Part shown: one piece after another, positions 1-7,913 of the stretch | Numbering within the stretch: the first letter of the stretch is position 1 | How the letters are laid out: every line of letters starts with the position of its first letter | From: HdN1 sp052035295 | GTDB lineage: Bacteria; Pseudomonadota; Gammaproteobacteria; Pseudomonadales; Ketobacteraceae | Assembly: GCA_052035295.1 (NCBI GenBank) | Contig: JBPOHS010000018.1 | Location: forward strand, 69,231-133,230 | Direction: 5' to 3' | Length of the DNA stretch: 64,000 nt | Translations under genes and position numbers: made by a program | Notes under the pieces: model-generated | Databases searched by the model: none | Told to the model about the DNA's origin: nothing | What the model saw: only the letters and a program-made list of their open reading frames with translations

Positions 1-327
1 AAAGCGGAATTCCAGCGGCCATTGGCGGGCAAAGCGGGTCAGGCTCTGCCAGAACATGCCGAACAATTGGCGCGGCGGCTGGGTGAGGTCGATCTCGCTC
101 AACAGATGGTCGCGAAGCAGGCGTTTGGCGCGTTGAAAAACGGCATTGACCAGCACTTCCTTGCTGTCGAAGTAGCGGTAGATGGTGCCGGTGCCCACCC
201 CTGCGCGGCTGGCCACCTCGGGCACGGCGGTGCCGTGGTAGCCGCGCTCGGCGAAGAGCTGCAGGGCCGCCCGGTGGATGGCCTCCTGGCGGGCAGGCAG
301 CGCGGATTTTGCAATCGGGGTGGTCAT
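1..327 (-). CDS. TetR/AcrR family transcriptional regulator (C-terminus off window)
   Basis: The first 109 residues of a reverse-strand gene that runs off the left edge. Residues about 12-55 form the TetR helix-turn-helix: an AIHRAALQLFAERGY helix, then GVGTGTIYRYFDSKEVL, the diagnostic recognition-helix signature. These proteins are DNA-binding repressors released by a small ligand; the ligand domain lies mostly outside the window, so the inducer cannot be guessed. The ATG at 327-325 is 12 bases from an 18-bp perfect palindrome that probably is its own operator. The family call is secure; the regulated target is unknown and may lie left of the window. Confidence 0.9.
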   Translation of the reverse strand, partial: MTTPIAKSALPARQEAIHRAALQLFAERGYHGTAVPEVASRAGVGTGTIYRYFDSKEVLVNAVFQRAKRLLRDHLLSEIDLTQPPRQLFGMFWQSLTRFARQWPLEFRF

Positions 328-338
328 GGTCAGGCACC

Positions 339-356
339 GGAATGAACGTTCATTCC
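339..356. promoter_or_regulatory. Palindromic operator, probably for the TetR regulator
   Basis: An 18-bp perfect palindrome with half-site GGAATGAAC, just upstream of the TetR-family start codon. Size, symmetry and position fit an autoregulatory TetR operator. Binding is inferred, not shown. Confidence 0.6.
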
Positions 357-411
357 GCTCAGTTTGCGCGTCCACTGACACGGTGTCAATAGGGTGTTTA
401 CGTGCCGCTGC

Positions 412-438
412 TAAAGAGTGGTAGAAACCGGTCGATAA
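412..438 (+). promoter_or_regulatory. Sigma-28 (FliA) promoter of the chemoreceptor gene
   Basis: TAAA at 412-415, a 15-base spacer and GTCGATAA at 431-438 match the flagellar sigma-28 consensus TAAA-N15-GCCGATAA at all but one position. It lies 72 bases before a chemoreceptor start codon, a class of gene normally transcribed by FliA. This implies that the organism is motile. Confidence 0.75.
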
Positions 439-510
439 TTAGGACGCTGTCTATACTCAGTTTTTAGCCATCCCGAGGATTGCGGGCGGGCAGGCAAGAG
501 GGTGTAAATC

Positions 511-2523
511 ATGTTGAAATTTTTGGCGGGCTTGATGTCGGGAATGAGCCTGCGAGCCAAGATCATGCTGTTGGCGTGGGGGCCTTTTTTCTTGAGTGCC
601 TATTTCTCGATAGGGCACTTCAGCCAGCTCAATGCGCACCGTCAGGAGGCTCAGCAGATTACCCGCATCGTCGATATCATCGGCACGCTGGAAAAAGTGA
701 CGCGCGAATTGGCGCAGGAGCGCGGGGTCAGTCTGGGGTTTGTGGCCAGTGAGGGCAAACTGTTTGGCAGCGAATTGAAAAGCGCCCGCCGCGCCACCGA
801 TGACAGCGTTCACGGTTGGGATGGCATGCTGTCTACCAATGCATCGATCATCAATGACAAGACCCTTTACCAGATCAACGAACATTTGAAGTCGACGCTG
901 GCCGAGCGTGACCAGTGGCGTGCTCAGGTGGATGGCATGGTAGCGGCGGGAATTCTGCATCATTATTCGGATGCCAACCGGGTGGCGCTGGATACCCTGG
1001 GCTTGCTGGCCGATCAGATCACTCATCGCGAGTTTGTCGAACCGGTGCGTGCGGCGCTGATTCTGGATGAAGTCGTGGAAGCCGCCGGCCAAGAGCGTGG
1101 CTTGATGGGGCAGGTACTGTCCGGGGCAACGCTGACAGAAGCCCGCATGGAAAAACTGCTGGAATTACAGGATCGTCAGCGGTTCTTCCTGCGCAAGTTT
1201 GAAATGTTGGCTGATGGCATTGACATGAAGGCGCTCAAGGACGCCGAGCGTGAACCTTCCCTGGCCAGTGTCGAACGTATCCGCGAAAGTGTGACGCGAC
1301 AGCATCAGGACGGGCAGGCTTCTGCATTGCCATCGTCGCAGGAGTGGTTTGCGCTGGCGTCGAGTCGTGCCAAGGTATTTGCAAGCGTTGGTGATCAGAT
1401 AAAAGTGCGCGTGCATGATGAAAGTGAAGCCCTCTACGACCAGACCCTGGGTTCGTTGGTCGTCACTGGCATCATTACCGGTCTTCTGTATATTGCGGGT
1501 TTGCTGCTGGCGTCGGTGGTGGTGTTCGATATCAGCAGCAGCGTACTGCAAATTCGCCACTGGACGCGCGAAGTCGTGCACAAGCATGACCTGGGACTGC
1601 GATTCCGGAGCGGTCGCCAGGACGAACTGGGGGAAATCGGCAGTACCATCGACGAATTTGCCACCGAAATGGCCGGGGTGCTTTCCCGGGTCAAGGACCT
1701 TTCCGACACCTTGAGCAAACAGGCGGCAGATGTGGCAGGGTCGAGCGCCAAGGCCGAAGACCTGATCGATCGCCAGCAGCAGGAAAGCCAGACGCTTTCC
1801 ACCGCCATCGAGGAAATGGCCGCGAGCATTACCGAGGTGTCGCGCAATACGCATCGAACCGCCGATCAGACCGACAAGGCCTCGGATGTCAGCAGTGCCG
1901 GGCGCCGCCAGGTCGAAGAAACCAAGCAATCAATACAGGTGCTCGCGTCCCGTCTTGGACAGTCCCAGCAGGTGATCCTGAAACTGCACGAAGACAGCAA
2001 TCGCATCGGTACCATTGTCGATACCATCAAGGGCATTGCGGAACAAACCAACCTGCTGGCGCTGAACGCGGCCATCGAAGCGGCTCGTGCCGGTGAGCAG
2101 GGACGTGGGTTCGCCGTGGTGGCCGATGAGGTGCGCAGCCTGGCGCAACGCACACAGGATGCAACGACCGAAATACGTGGCATGATCGAGTCACTGCAGG
2201 GCGCGTCCGAAACCGTCTACGGCACCATGACCGAAAGCATGAAACTCAGCGACAACTGTCTGAGCCTGTCGGATCACTCCTTGCAGGTGATCGATCGGCT
2301 TAATGGTCTGGTGGACGGCATCAATCAGAGCAACATCCAGAACTCGGCAGCAACCGAAGAGCAGTCACGGGTGGCGACCGAAATCAGCGCCAATACCCTG
2401 CATATTTCTGAACTGGCCAACGACACGGTCGTACTGGCGCGGGAAAACGCGCGCAGCAGCGATACCCTGAAAAACGTTGCCCTGGATCTCGACAGGATGG
2501 TGTCGCAATACCGGCTGGGCTGA
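511..2523 (+). CDS. Methyl-accepting chemotaxis protein with NIT sensor domain
   Basis: A 670-residue transmembrane chemoreceptor. A membrane segment at about residues 14-37 is followed by a periplasmic helical domain with the NIT (nitrate/nitrite sensing, PF08376) hallmarks ELAQERGVSLGF and, about 125 residues later, AGQERGLMGQVL. A second membrane segment lies at about 311-337, then a HAMP-like linker and the cytoplasmic signalling hairpin (GIAEQTNLLALNAAIEAARA, then GRGFAVVADEVRSLAQRT) that contacts CheA/CheW. The NIT family suggests nitrate, nitrite or a related small ligand, but specificity is inferred. It stands alone behind a sigma-28 promoter. There is no C-terminal CheR-tethering pentapeptide; the protein ends SQYRLG. 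Confidence 0.92.
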   Translation: MLKFLAGLMSGMSLRAKIMLLAWGPFFLSAYFSIGHFSQLNAHRQEAQQITRIVDIIGTLEKVTRELAQERGVSLGFVASEGKLFGSELKSARRATDDSVHGWDGMLSTNASIINDKTLYQINEHLKSTLAERDQWRAQVDGMVAAGILHHYSDANRVALDTLGLLADQITHREFVEPVRAALILDEVVEAAGQERGLMGQVLSGATLTEARMEKLLELQDRQRFFLRKFEMLADGIDMKALKDAEREPSLASVERIRESVTRQHQDGQASALPSSQEWFALASSRAKVFASVGDQIKVRVHDESEALYDQTLGSLVVTGIITGLLYIAGLLLASVVVFDISSSVLQIRHWTREVVHKHDLGLRFRSGRQDELGEIGSTIDEFATEMAGVLSRVKDLSDTLSKQAADVAGSSAKAEDLIDRQQQESQTLSTAIEEMAASITEVSRNTHRTADQTDKASDVSSAGRRQVEETKQSIQVLASRLGQSQQVILKLHEDSNRIGTIVDTIKGIAEQTNLLALNAAIEAARAGEQGRGFAVVADEVRSLAQRTQDATTEIRGMIESLQGASETVYGTMTESMKLSDNCLSLSDHSLQVIDRLNGLVDGINQSNIQNSAATEEQSRVATEISANTLHISELANDTVVLARENARSSDTLKNVALDLDRMVSQYRLG

Positions 2524-2545
2524 ATAACGGCCAGACCGCGGGGCC

Positions 2546-4027
2546 TTAACCCGGTATGGGGGCCGGTATCGGTTCGTTGAGATTGGGGGCCCCTCTGCCT
2601 CCTTTGGGCAAGGGCGGTGCTTGTGGTGCCGGGGTCTCGGGAGAGTTCGCCGGCTTCACTGGCGTGGCGGCCTTTTCTGCGCGCTCCCTGTTTTCCTGCT
2701 GCTTGCGGTCTTTCTTCTCGGGAGCATTCCTGAACTGGGTGTCGGCCCAGCCTCTCACGGCCTTGAAAACGTAGGGCTCATAGCCGGAAAAATTGACAGC
2801 AGCGCCACGCACCATGCGCATTTCATAGTGGGGCGTCTTGACCCTTGCCGTGGCCTGTTTGCGCAGTAACGGGTTGGCGGCCGACTCAAATTCAGGAACC
2901 ACATCCAATACCGGAATCCGCAAATCCGCCGTGTCTGTGGGCAAATCAAAGCGGGCTTCCGGATAGGGCTTGGGATCCATCAACACCAACCCGTCGAGTT
3001 CATTGATCAGCATTTTCCGGGAAATGTGCGTGGCCAGCCCGGCGGAATTGCCGAATGCGACAATAAGCACATGTTGCACGCCTTCACCGATCAGATAGCG
3101 GGTGGCTTCCTTGATGCGGCGATCAATTTCATCCGGATATTGGTCGACCGGGATTTCCGAATCGCGTTGCAAGTAAACAGGGGCGGGCGGTGGCGCCGGC
3201 GCGGGGGTGGGAGGTGTTTCGGCGCCGTCCGCGTTGCTGGCGTCGCCTTCCGAGCCTATCCCTTCCTCCTTCTTGTCAGCGTCCTTTGGGTCAGACTTGT
3301 CGTCGTCAGGTTTTTTATCCTCGGATTTTTTGTCCTCGGTTTTCTTTTCCCCGGAATTGGCGTCGTCGGGCTTTTTGTCGTCCGTTTTTTTATCGTCAGC
3401 CGGTTCGCCTGTGCCCTTTTCATCTGGCTTCTGCTCGCCTTCCTTGGGGGCGGGCACCGCTGGCGGTTGTGGTTTCGGCAACGGGGGAAGCATGGGCGGG
3501 ATGGGGCGGAAGTCCGGCAGCGCGATCGACAGCGTCGACCACCCGTGCTGAGGGAAGGACGTGCGCAGTTCCCGCAGCATGCCAGGCCAGTCAGGATGTT
3601 GTTCGTTGTCATGCAGGATCAGTACGGCACCCAGCGTGTCGCCGACATAGTTCTCGATGTACAGCCCGAGAAAGGGATCCTTTTGTTCACCCAGCCAGAC
3701 CACGTTGCCTTCCGCCCCTTCGAGGCCTTCGATCTGCTTGGCAAGTGGCTGGTTGCGTTTCACTTCAAGGCGCAGCGGCGGGTTGCGTATCGGCGGTGGG
3801 GGGGCGGTATCGGCCGGGGCGGTCGGTGCCGCAGTGCCTTCCGTGGGCGCCGCCCCCGGTTTGCCTTCTCCGCTGCCTTCATCCTGCTGGGTGGCAGCGG
3901 CTTCCTCGGTCTTTTTGTCGGCCGCGGCGCTGGTGCCAGCAGGCAGTAACGTGAGTGCGCCACAGGCCAGCAGGAAGACGGTCAGCCGTTTCAGGCGCAA
4001 AAATGAGGGAGCTGCAGTGGATCGCAC
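2546..4027 (-). CDS. DUF3530 family exported protein with a Lys/Asp-rich insert
   Basis: A 493-residue protein with an N-terminal signal peptide (hydrophobic FLLACGALTLLPAGTSAAA). The fold resembles an alpha/beta hydrolase: GAVLILHDNEQHPDWPG near residue 130, HVLIVAFGNSAGLATHIS in the nucleophile-elbow region, and GLVLMDPKPYPE. This matches DUF3530, whose function is not established. The elbow reads FGNSAG rather than a canonical GxSxG, so hydrolase activity is uncertain. Residues about 195-275 are a low-complexity run rich in KK, DD and EE, and the C-terminal 50 residues are Pro/Lys/Glu-rich; both are probably disordered. Translation appears to start at GTG (4027). It is convergent with the chemoreceptor, leaving only 22 bases between stops. 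Confidence 0.72.
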   Translation of the reverse strand: MRSTAAPSFLRLKRLTVFLLACGALTLLPAGTSAAADKKTEEAAATQQDEGSGEGKPGAAPTEGTAAPTAPADTAPPPPIRNPPLRLEVKRNQPLAKQIEGLEGAEGNVVWLGEQKDPFLGLYIENYVGDTLGAVLILHDNEQHPDWPGMLRELRTSFPQHGWSTLSIALPDFRPIPPMLPPLPKPQPPAVPAPKEGEQKPDEKGTGEPADDKKTDDKKPDDANSGEKKTEDKKSEDKKPDDDKSDPKDADKKEEGIGSEGDASNADGAETPPTPAPAPPPAPVYLQRDSEIPVDQYPDEIDRRIKEATRYLIGEGVQHVLIVAFGNSAGLATHISRKMLINELDGLVLMDPKPYPEARFDLPTDTADLRIPVLDVVPEFESAANPLLRKQATARVKTPHYEMRMVRGAAVNFSGYEPYVFKAVRGWADTQFRNAPEKKDRKQQENRERAEKAATPVKPANSPETPAPQAPPLPKGGRGAPNLNEPIPAPIPG

Positions 4028-4170
4028 GGAAAAACGGTTGCCTCGACCAGACAGTGAACGACGATGGCCTCCAGCAAACGGTGCCGGAATCCCTCAAAGT
4101 ATAGTCAGTGCACATCCAATGCGGTTGGCATCGGATACAATACGCGCTCCATTCAAGCGAGGTTTGTTCC

Positions 4171-4845
4171 ATGTCCGACTATCTGATAGCCCCCTCCATC
4201 CTGTCTGCCGATTTTGCCCGCCTGGGCGCGGAGGTCGATGCGGTGTTGGCCGCCGGCGCGGATATCGTGCATTTCGATGTCATGGACAATCATTATGTGC
4301 CGAATCTCACCATTGGCCCCATGGTCTGCAAGGCGCTCCGCAAGCACGGCGTTACTGCACCCATTGATGTGCATCTGATGGTGCGCCCGGTGGATCGCAT
4401 GATTGCCGATTTCATTGAGGCGGGCGCGACCTACATTACGTTTCATCCTGAAGCGAGTGACCATATCGATCGTAGCCTGCAGATGATCCGCGACGGAGGC
4501 TGCAAGGCCGGACTCGTGTTCAATCCTGCCACGCCCTTGCATTACCTTGATTTTGTCATGGACAAGCTCGACATGGTGTTGCTGATGTCGGTCAACCCCG
4601 GCTTTGGCGGGCAGAAATTCATTCCAACCACCCTGCAGAAATTGCGCGATGCACGCGCCCGCATCGATGCCAGTGGATTGCCTATCCGACTGGAAATTGA
4701 TGGTGGCGTCGGTGTGGGCAATATCGCGGAAATCGCAGCGGCTGGCGCCGATACCTTCGTCGCCGGTTCGGCAATTTTCAATGCGCCGGATTATCGTCAG
4801 GTCATCACGCAAATGCGTGACGCACTGGCGAGTGTCAAGAAGTAA
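4171..4845 (+). CDS. rpe: Ribulose-phosphate 3-epimerase
   Basis: A 224-residue TIM-barrel enzyme that interconverts ribulose 5-phosphate and xylulose 5-phosphate in the pentose phosphate pathway. Diagnostic stretches are APSILSADFARLG near the N-terminus, HFDVMDNHYVPNLTIGP with the metal-binding His and Asp, VHLMV, MSVNPGFGGQKF and EIDGGVGVGNI with the second Asp. Length is normal for the family. The ATG at 4171 begins MSDYLIAPSIL as in homologues. gph follows after 19 bases, forming the usual rpe-gph pair. Confidence 0.97.
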   Translation: MSDYLIAPSILSADFARLGAEVDAVLAAGADIVHFDVMDNHYVPNLTIGPMVCKALRKHGVTAPIDVHLMVRPVDRMIADFIEAGATYITFHPEASDHIDRSLQMIRDGGCKAGLVFNPATPLHYLDFVMDKLDMVLLMSVNPGFGGQKFIPTTLQKLRDARARIDASGLPIRLEIDGGVGVGNIAEIAAAGADTFVAGSAIFNAPDYRQVITQMRDALASVKK

Positions 4846-4864
4846 CCCAGGGCAGGCGTTATTC

Positions 4865-5566
4865 ATGACGGAACGCATTCGCGCATTGTTCGATGGCCAA
4901 TGGCCGTCGTTGATTCTGTTCGATCTCGATGGCACGTTGGTGGACAGCGCGCCCGATCTGACGCTGGCGGTAGATGCCATGCTGACCCGTTTGGGGCGTC
5001 CTGCGGCGGGGGAGGTGCGGGTGCGGGAGTGGATCGGTAATGGCGCAACGGTGCTGGTGCGCCGCGCACTGGCGGCCAGTGCCGATCCTGCGCGCGTTGC
5101 GCTGGTTGACGAGCCTCTGTTGGTCAAGGCGCAAGCGCTTTTTCGCGAGGAATACGAACGCGTCAACGGTGTGCAAACGCAGTTGTATGCAGGCTTGCCC
5201 GCACTGTTCGATGACTGGGCGGCAAAAGGTGCAAGGCTTGCGCTGGTCACCAACAAGCCGAAACCTTTTACTGACCCGTTACTGAGAGCATTGGGAATTG
5301 AACACCATTTTTTCAGGGTGATCGGTGGGGATTGCCTGCCCGAGCGCAAGCCTCATCCGCTGCCCTTGTTGCACGTCGCTGAAGCCGCCGGCATCGCGCC
5401 GGTCAGTACATTGATGGTCGGTGATTCCCGTAACGACGTGCTTGCGGCGCGCGCGGCCGGAATGCCCGTGATATGCCGGCGTGATGGTTACAATCACGGC
5501 GAACCCATCGAGGCGGCAAGCCCCGATGTCATATTCGACTGCTACACCGAATTCCTTGCCCGATGA
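4865..5566 (+). CDS. gph: Phosphoglycolate phosphatase
   Basis: A 233-residue HAD-superfamily phosphatase that dephosphorylates 2-phosphoglycolate, a by-product of DNA 3'-end repair and oxygenase reactions. Motif I is LILFDLDGTLVDSAPDL (nucleophile Asp in DLDGT), motif II is ALVTNKP, and motif III/IV is GDCLPERKPHPLPLL then MVGDSRNDVLAARAAG. It follows rpe with a 19-base gap and should be cotranscribed. In Pseudomonas the next gene would be trpE; here the following genes lie on the opposite strand and trpE is about 5.5 kb away. Confidence 0.95.
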   Translation: MTERIRALFDGQWPSLILFDLDGTLVDSAPDLTLAVDAMLTRLGRPAAGEVRVREWIGNGATVLVRRALAASADPARVALVDEPLLVKAQALFREEYERVNGVQTQLYAGLPALFDDWAAKGARLALVTNKPKPFTDPLLRALGIEHHFFRVIGGDCLPERKPHPLPLLHVAEAAGIAPVSTLMVGDSRNDVLAARAAGMPVICRRDGYNHGEPIEAASPDVIFDCYTEFLAR

Positions 5567-5593
5567 GCGGCACGGGCGAGGAATTCGCCTGCC

Positions 5594-7795
5594 TTACAAT
5601 ATCCCCTCGTTGCGCAACCGTTCTGGAAGCTCATGTGCAACGTTACTGTCGGCGCGCAGATAAACCGGGGGTTCACCGATGGCTGATTCTGCCGTCAAGG
5701 TGACACCCATGGTGCCTCCGTCAATTTCCTGGCCCGACCATAAATGCAGCCAGCGCCCGCGAGGCAAATGTACCTGGCGATGCGTTGCATTGGGCTTGAG
5801 AATGGGGGCCACCATGATGTCTTCACCCAGCAGGAACTGTGCTTCGGTGACGGGCAGGTTCCCGAAATACGCATCCTCCGGATAATGCAAGATTGGGTGG
5901 CGCACCAGTGGATGGCCCTTGTTTGCCGCATCCTGCATATAACGCTGACGGTAATCGGCAAGCGCGGCATACACCTTGGCAAAGCGGGCAAACTGTGAAA
6001 GCGTCGCGTGGTTGGAATACACCTGCACATTGGCTTGTGGGGCGAGTCCTTCGTGGGTGCGGAATACGGCTGAAAAAGCGTTCGCCTCGATCCAGCGCAT
6101 CAGCAAGTTTTCGCTGCGTTTCAGACCAATGCCGTACAACGATATCGATGTATAGCCGCCGATGTCACTGTGATTGAGGCTTATTCCCGAGAAACCACCG
6201 TTGATCAATCCTGCCACGGCACTGGCAAGACCATCGTTGGCATCAAACGTCGTGGCCTGGTCTCCCAACCAGAATAGCGGGCTGTAACGCGGGCTCTGTG
6301 TGAATCCGGAGCGCATGAAAAATGTGACGTCCCCTGTGCGACCCGCTTCGGCAACGGCTTCAGCGTTCAGCTGCGCCCACAGTTCAGGGTAGCGGTTGTG
6401 CACGACCAGACCGGATTCCCCGCTGTACAGTTTGGCATCGAAGGGAAGGGCTTCGCCGAAATCGGCCATCCAGCCAGAAAATCCGTTGCTGATCAGGTTT
6501 TCCTTGATGATGGTCTTGAGCCATTCGCGAGCGTCCGGATGGGTCAGATCCACGATACCGGCAGCGAAGTCGGTAATGAGAATCGGGTAGGGCGAACCGT
6601 CTTCCTGTTTCACCAGAAAATCGCGGGCCAATGCTTCCTGATAGAGATTGCGTTGCGCATTGGGCTTGCTGGCGACGTCAACCAGAAACGGATTGACATA
6701 CCCCATCACACGAATATCGGCGGCGTTTAAATCCTGCTGCAATTGTTGCCAGGCTGGGTAGCGCTCGGTATCCAGTTCCCAGTTCCACCAGAGTTGCGAT
6801 CCGGTACCGCCAAGGGTCGTGCGTTTGCCTACCCAATCCTGCAACCACATTGCGGCAATAGGCGTTCCCTCGGCCGCCAACTGCTGCCAGAGGGAACGAA
6901 CGCGATCCGTCCCTCCCTGCAGACCGACGATGGCGCCCTGATTCATCCAGTCGGGGAGGGGCGGCATGCGCCCGGTGTAAACGGTGAAAGCCTCGACAAG
7001 ATCCAGCATGCTGTCCCCATGCAGGATGCGGCCTTGCATGGTCGAATCAAAATAATGTGCGCTCACCCGATCCGGTTCACGCAAATCGAAACGGCTGTAG
7101 TGAGTGCCCTGCAGAAAAACAGAGCGACGTTCACTGGTGATGTATTGTGGCACGGCAAAATAGCTGGTGAGCGTCGTTCCACCGGAGCCGGGTGAATACA
7201 GATTTACCAATTTTGAAATTACCGGGTCGCCGCGCCCGATTCCTTGCTCCTGGGAAAGCACAGGAATGTTCTGGCCTTTCAGATCAAGGAAACTGTATTG
7301 CTCGCCGAAGCCGTAAAAATGTTCCTGTGGCTGTGACGCATAGTGCAGGGCGAGATGATTGAATTCAGGCTGATTGGTGCTGAGCGAAAACAGCAACTGG
7401 TTGTCCTGCTGTGAAAATTGCAGCGTGAACAACACGTCGGGACAATCGAGAAATACGCCAGTGAAGCCCAGCTTTTCGTCACTGCGAACTGATGCGCGAA
7501 TCTCCGGGATCTGGCAGCGCGTCTTGTCTGTTTCGCGGATGCGGTAGGTGGATCGGCTGTCGCGGATTCGCAATTCGGTTGTTGCAGCATCGAGCAGGCG
7601 ACCATCGGCAGGGCTTTGCCACAACAAATGAGCCGGTTCGCTCTGGTGCCAGATGTTGAGTTGATTGGCCGTGATCTGCAGACGGAAATCGCCAACGATT
7701 TGCGCATCGGTTTCGATGTGCTGCGGGATTTGCTTGCACCCGCCTAAGAAAATTAGCCCTGAAATGATTAGGTTTTTTGCGATCCGCGCGTACAT
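5594..7795 (-). CDS. GH31 family alpha-glycosidase, lipoprotein
   Basis: A 733-residue glycoside hydrolase family 31 enzyme, most like the YihQ subgroup. It begins with a lipoprotein signal peptide, lipobox LGGC with Cys20, so it is probably membrane-anchored. The catalytic nucleophile is in GWMADFGE (about residue 445) and the acid/base Asp in WLGDQ (about 512); HSDIGGY and RTHEG complete the family signature. In E. coli YihQ an Arg and a Trp after the QDW motif (R301, W304) bind the sulfonate of sulfoquinovose. Here the matching region reads GSQLWWNW: Gln appears to replace the Arg while Trp is kept, so an ordinary alpha-glucoside is more likely the substrate. Its ribosome binding site sits inside a hairpin. 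Confidence 0.88.
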   Translation of the reverse strand: MYARIAKNLIISGLIFLGGCKQIPQHIETDAQIVGDFRLQITANQLNIWHQSEPAHLLWQSPADGRLLDAATTELRIRDSRSTYRIRETDKTRCQIPEIRASVRSDEKLGFTGVFLDCPDVLFTLQFSQQDNQLLFSLSTNQPEFNHLALHYASQPQEHFYGFGEQYSFLDLKGQNIPVLSQEQGIGRGDPVISKLVNLYSPGSGGTTLTSYFAVPQYITSERRSVFLQGTHYSRFDLREPDRVSAHYFDSTMQGRILHGDSMLDLVEAFTVYTGRMPPLPDWMNQGAIVGLQGGTDRVRSLWQQLAAEGTPIAAMWLQDWVGKRTTLGGTGSQLWWNWELDTERYPAWQQLQQDLNAADIRVMGYVNPFLVDVASKPNAQRNLYQEALARDFLVKQEDGSPYPILITDFAAGIVDLTHPDAREWLKTIIKENLISNGFSGWMADFGEALPFDAKLYSGESGLVVHNRYPELWAQLNAEAVAEAGRTGDVTFFMRSGFTQSPRYSPLFWLGDQATTFDANDGLASAVAGLINGGFSGISLNHSDIGGYTSISLYGIGLKRSENLLMRWIEANAFSAVFRTHEGLAPQANVQVYSNHATLSQFARFAKVYAALADYRQRYMQDAANKGHPLVRHPILHYPEDAYFGNLPVTEAQFLLGEDIMVAPILKPNATHRQVHLPRGRWLHLWSGQEIDGGTMGVTLTAESAIGEPPVYLRADSNVAHELPERLRNEGIL

Positions 7796-7826
7796 GGCGT
7801 CCCCTGCTGTTGTTTTTTGCAGGGGA
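7796..7826 (-). promoter_or_regulatory. Hairpin masking the GH31 ribosome binding site, with a C/A-rich loop
   Basis: On the coding strand an 8-bp perfect stem (TCCCCTGC at 7826-7819 with GCAGGGGA at 7807-7800) encloses an 11-base loop, AAAAAACAACA. The 3' arm contains the Shine-Dalgarno sequence AGGGGA, four bases before the ATG. The loop fits the AAnAAnAA motif recognised by Hfq/Crc in Pseudomonas catabolite repression. The structure is visible; its use as a translation switch is inferred. Confidence 0.55.
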
Positions 7827-7913
7827 TTTTGCCACGAGTCGCCGAATTTGTCTTGATGCGGAATGACAGGGAATTGACCGTGTGCGTCAACCCCCTTTAA
7901 TCATCCTCTGCTG

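Noticed and set aside
3026..3949. Forward open frame opposite the DUF3530 gene
   Set aside because: Its Val/Leu/Phe/Arg-rich product mirrors the Lys/Asp repeat on the other strand; no ribosome binding site.
4153..5349. Reverse-strand open frame of about 400 codons
   Set aside because: Antisense to rpe and gph, without a recognisable product.
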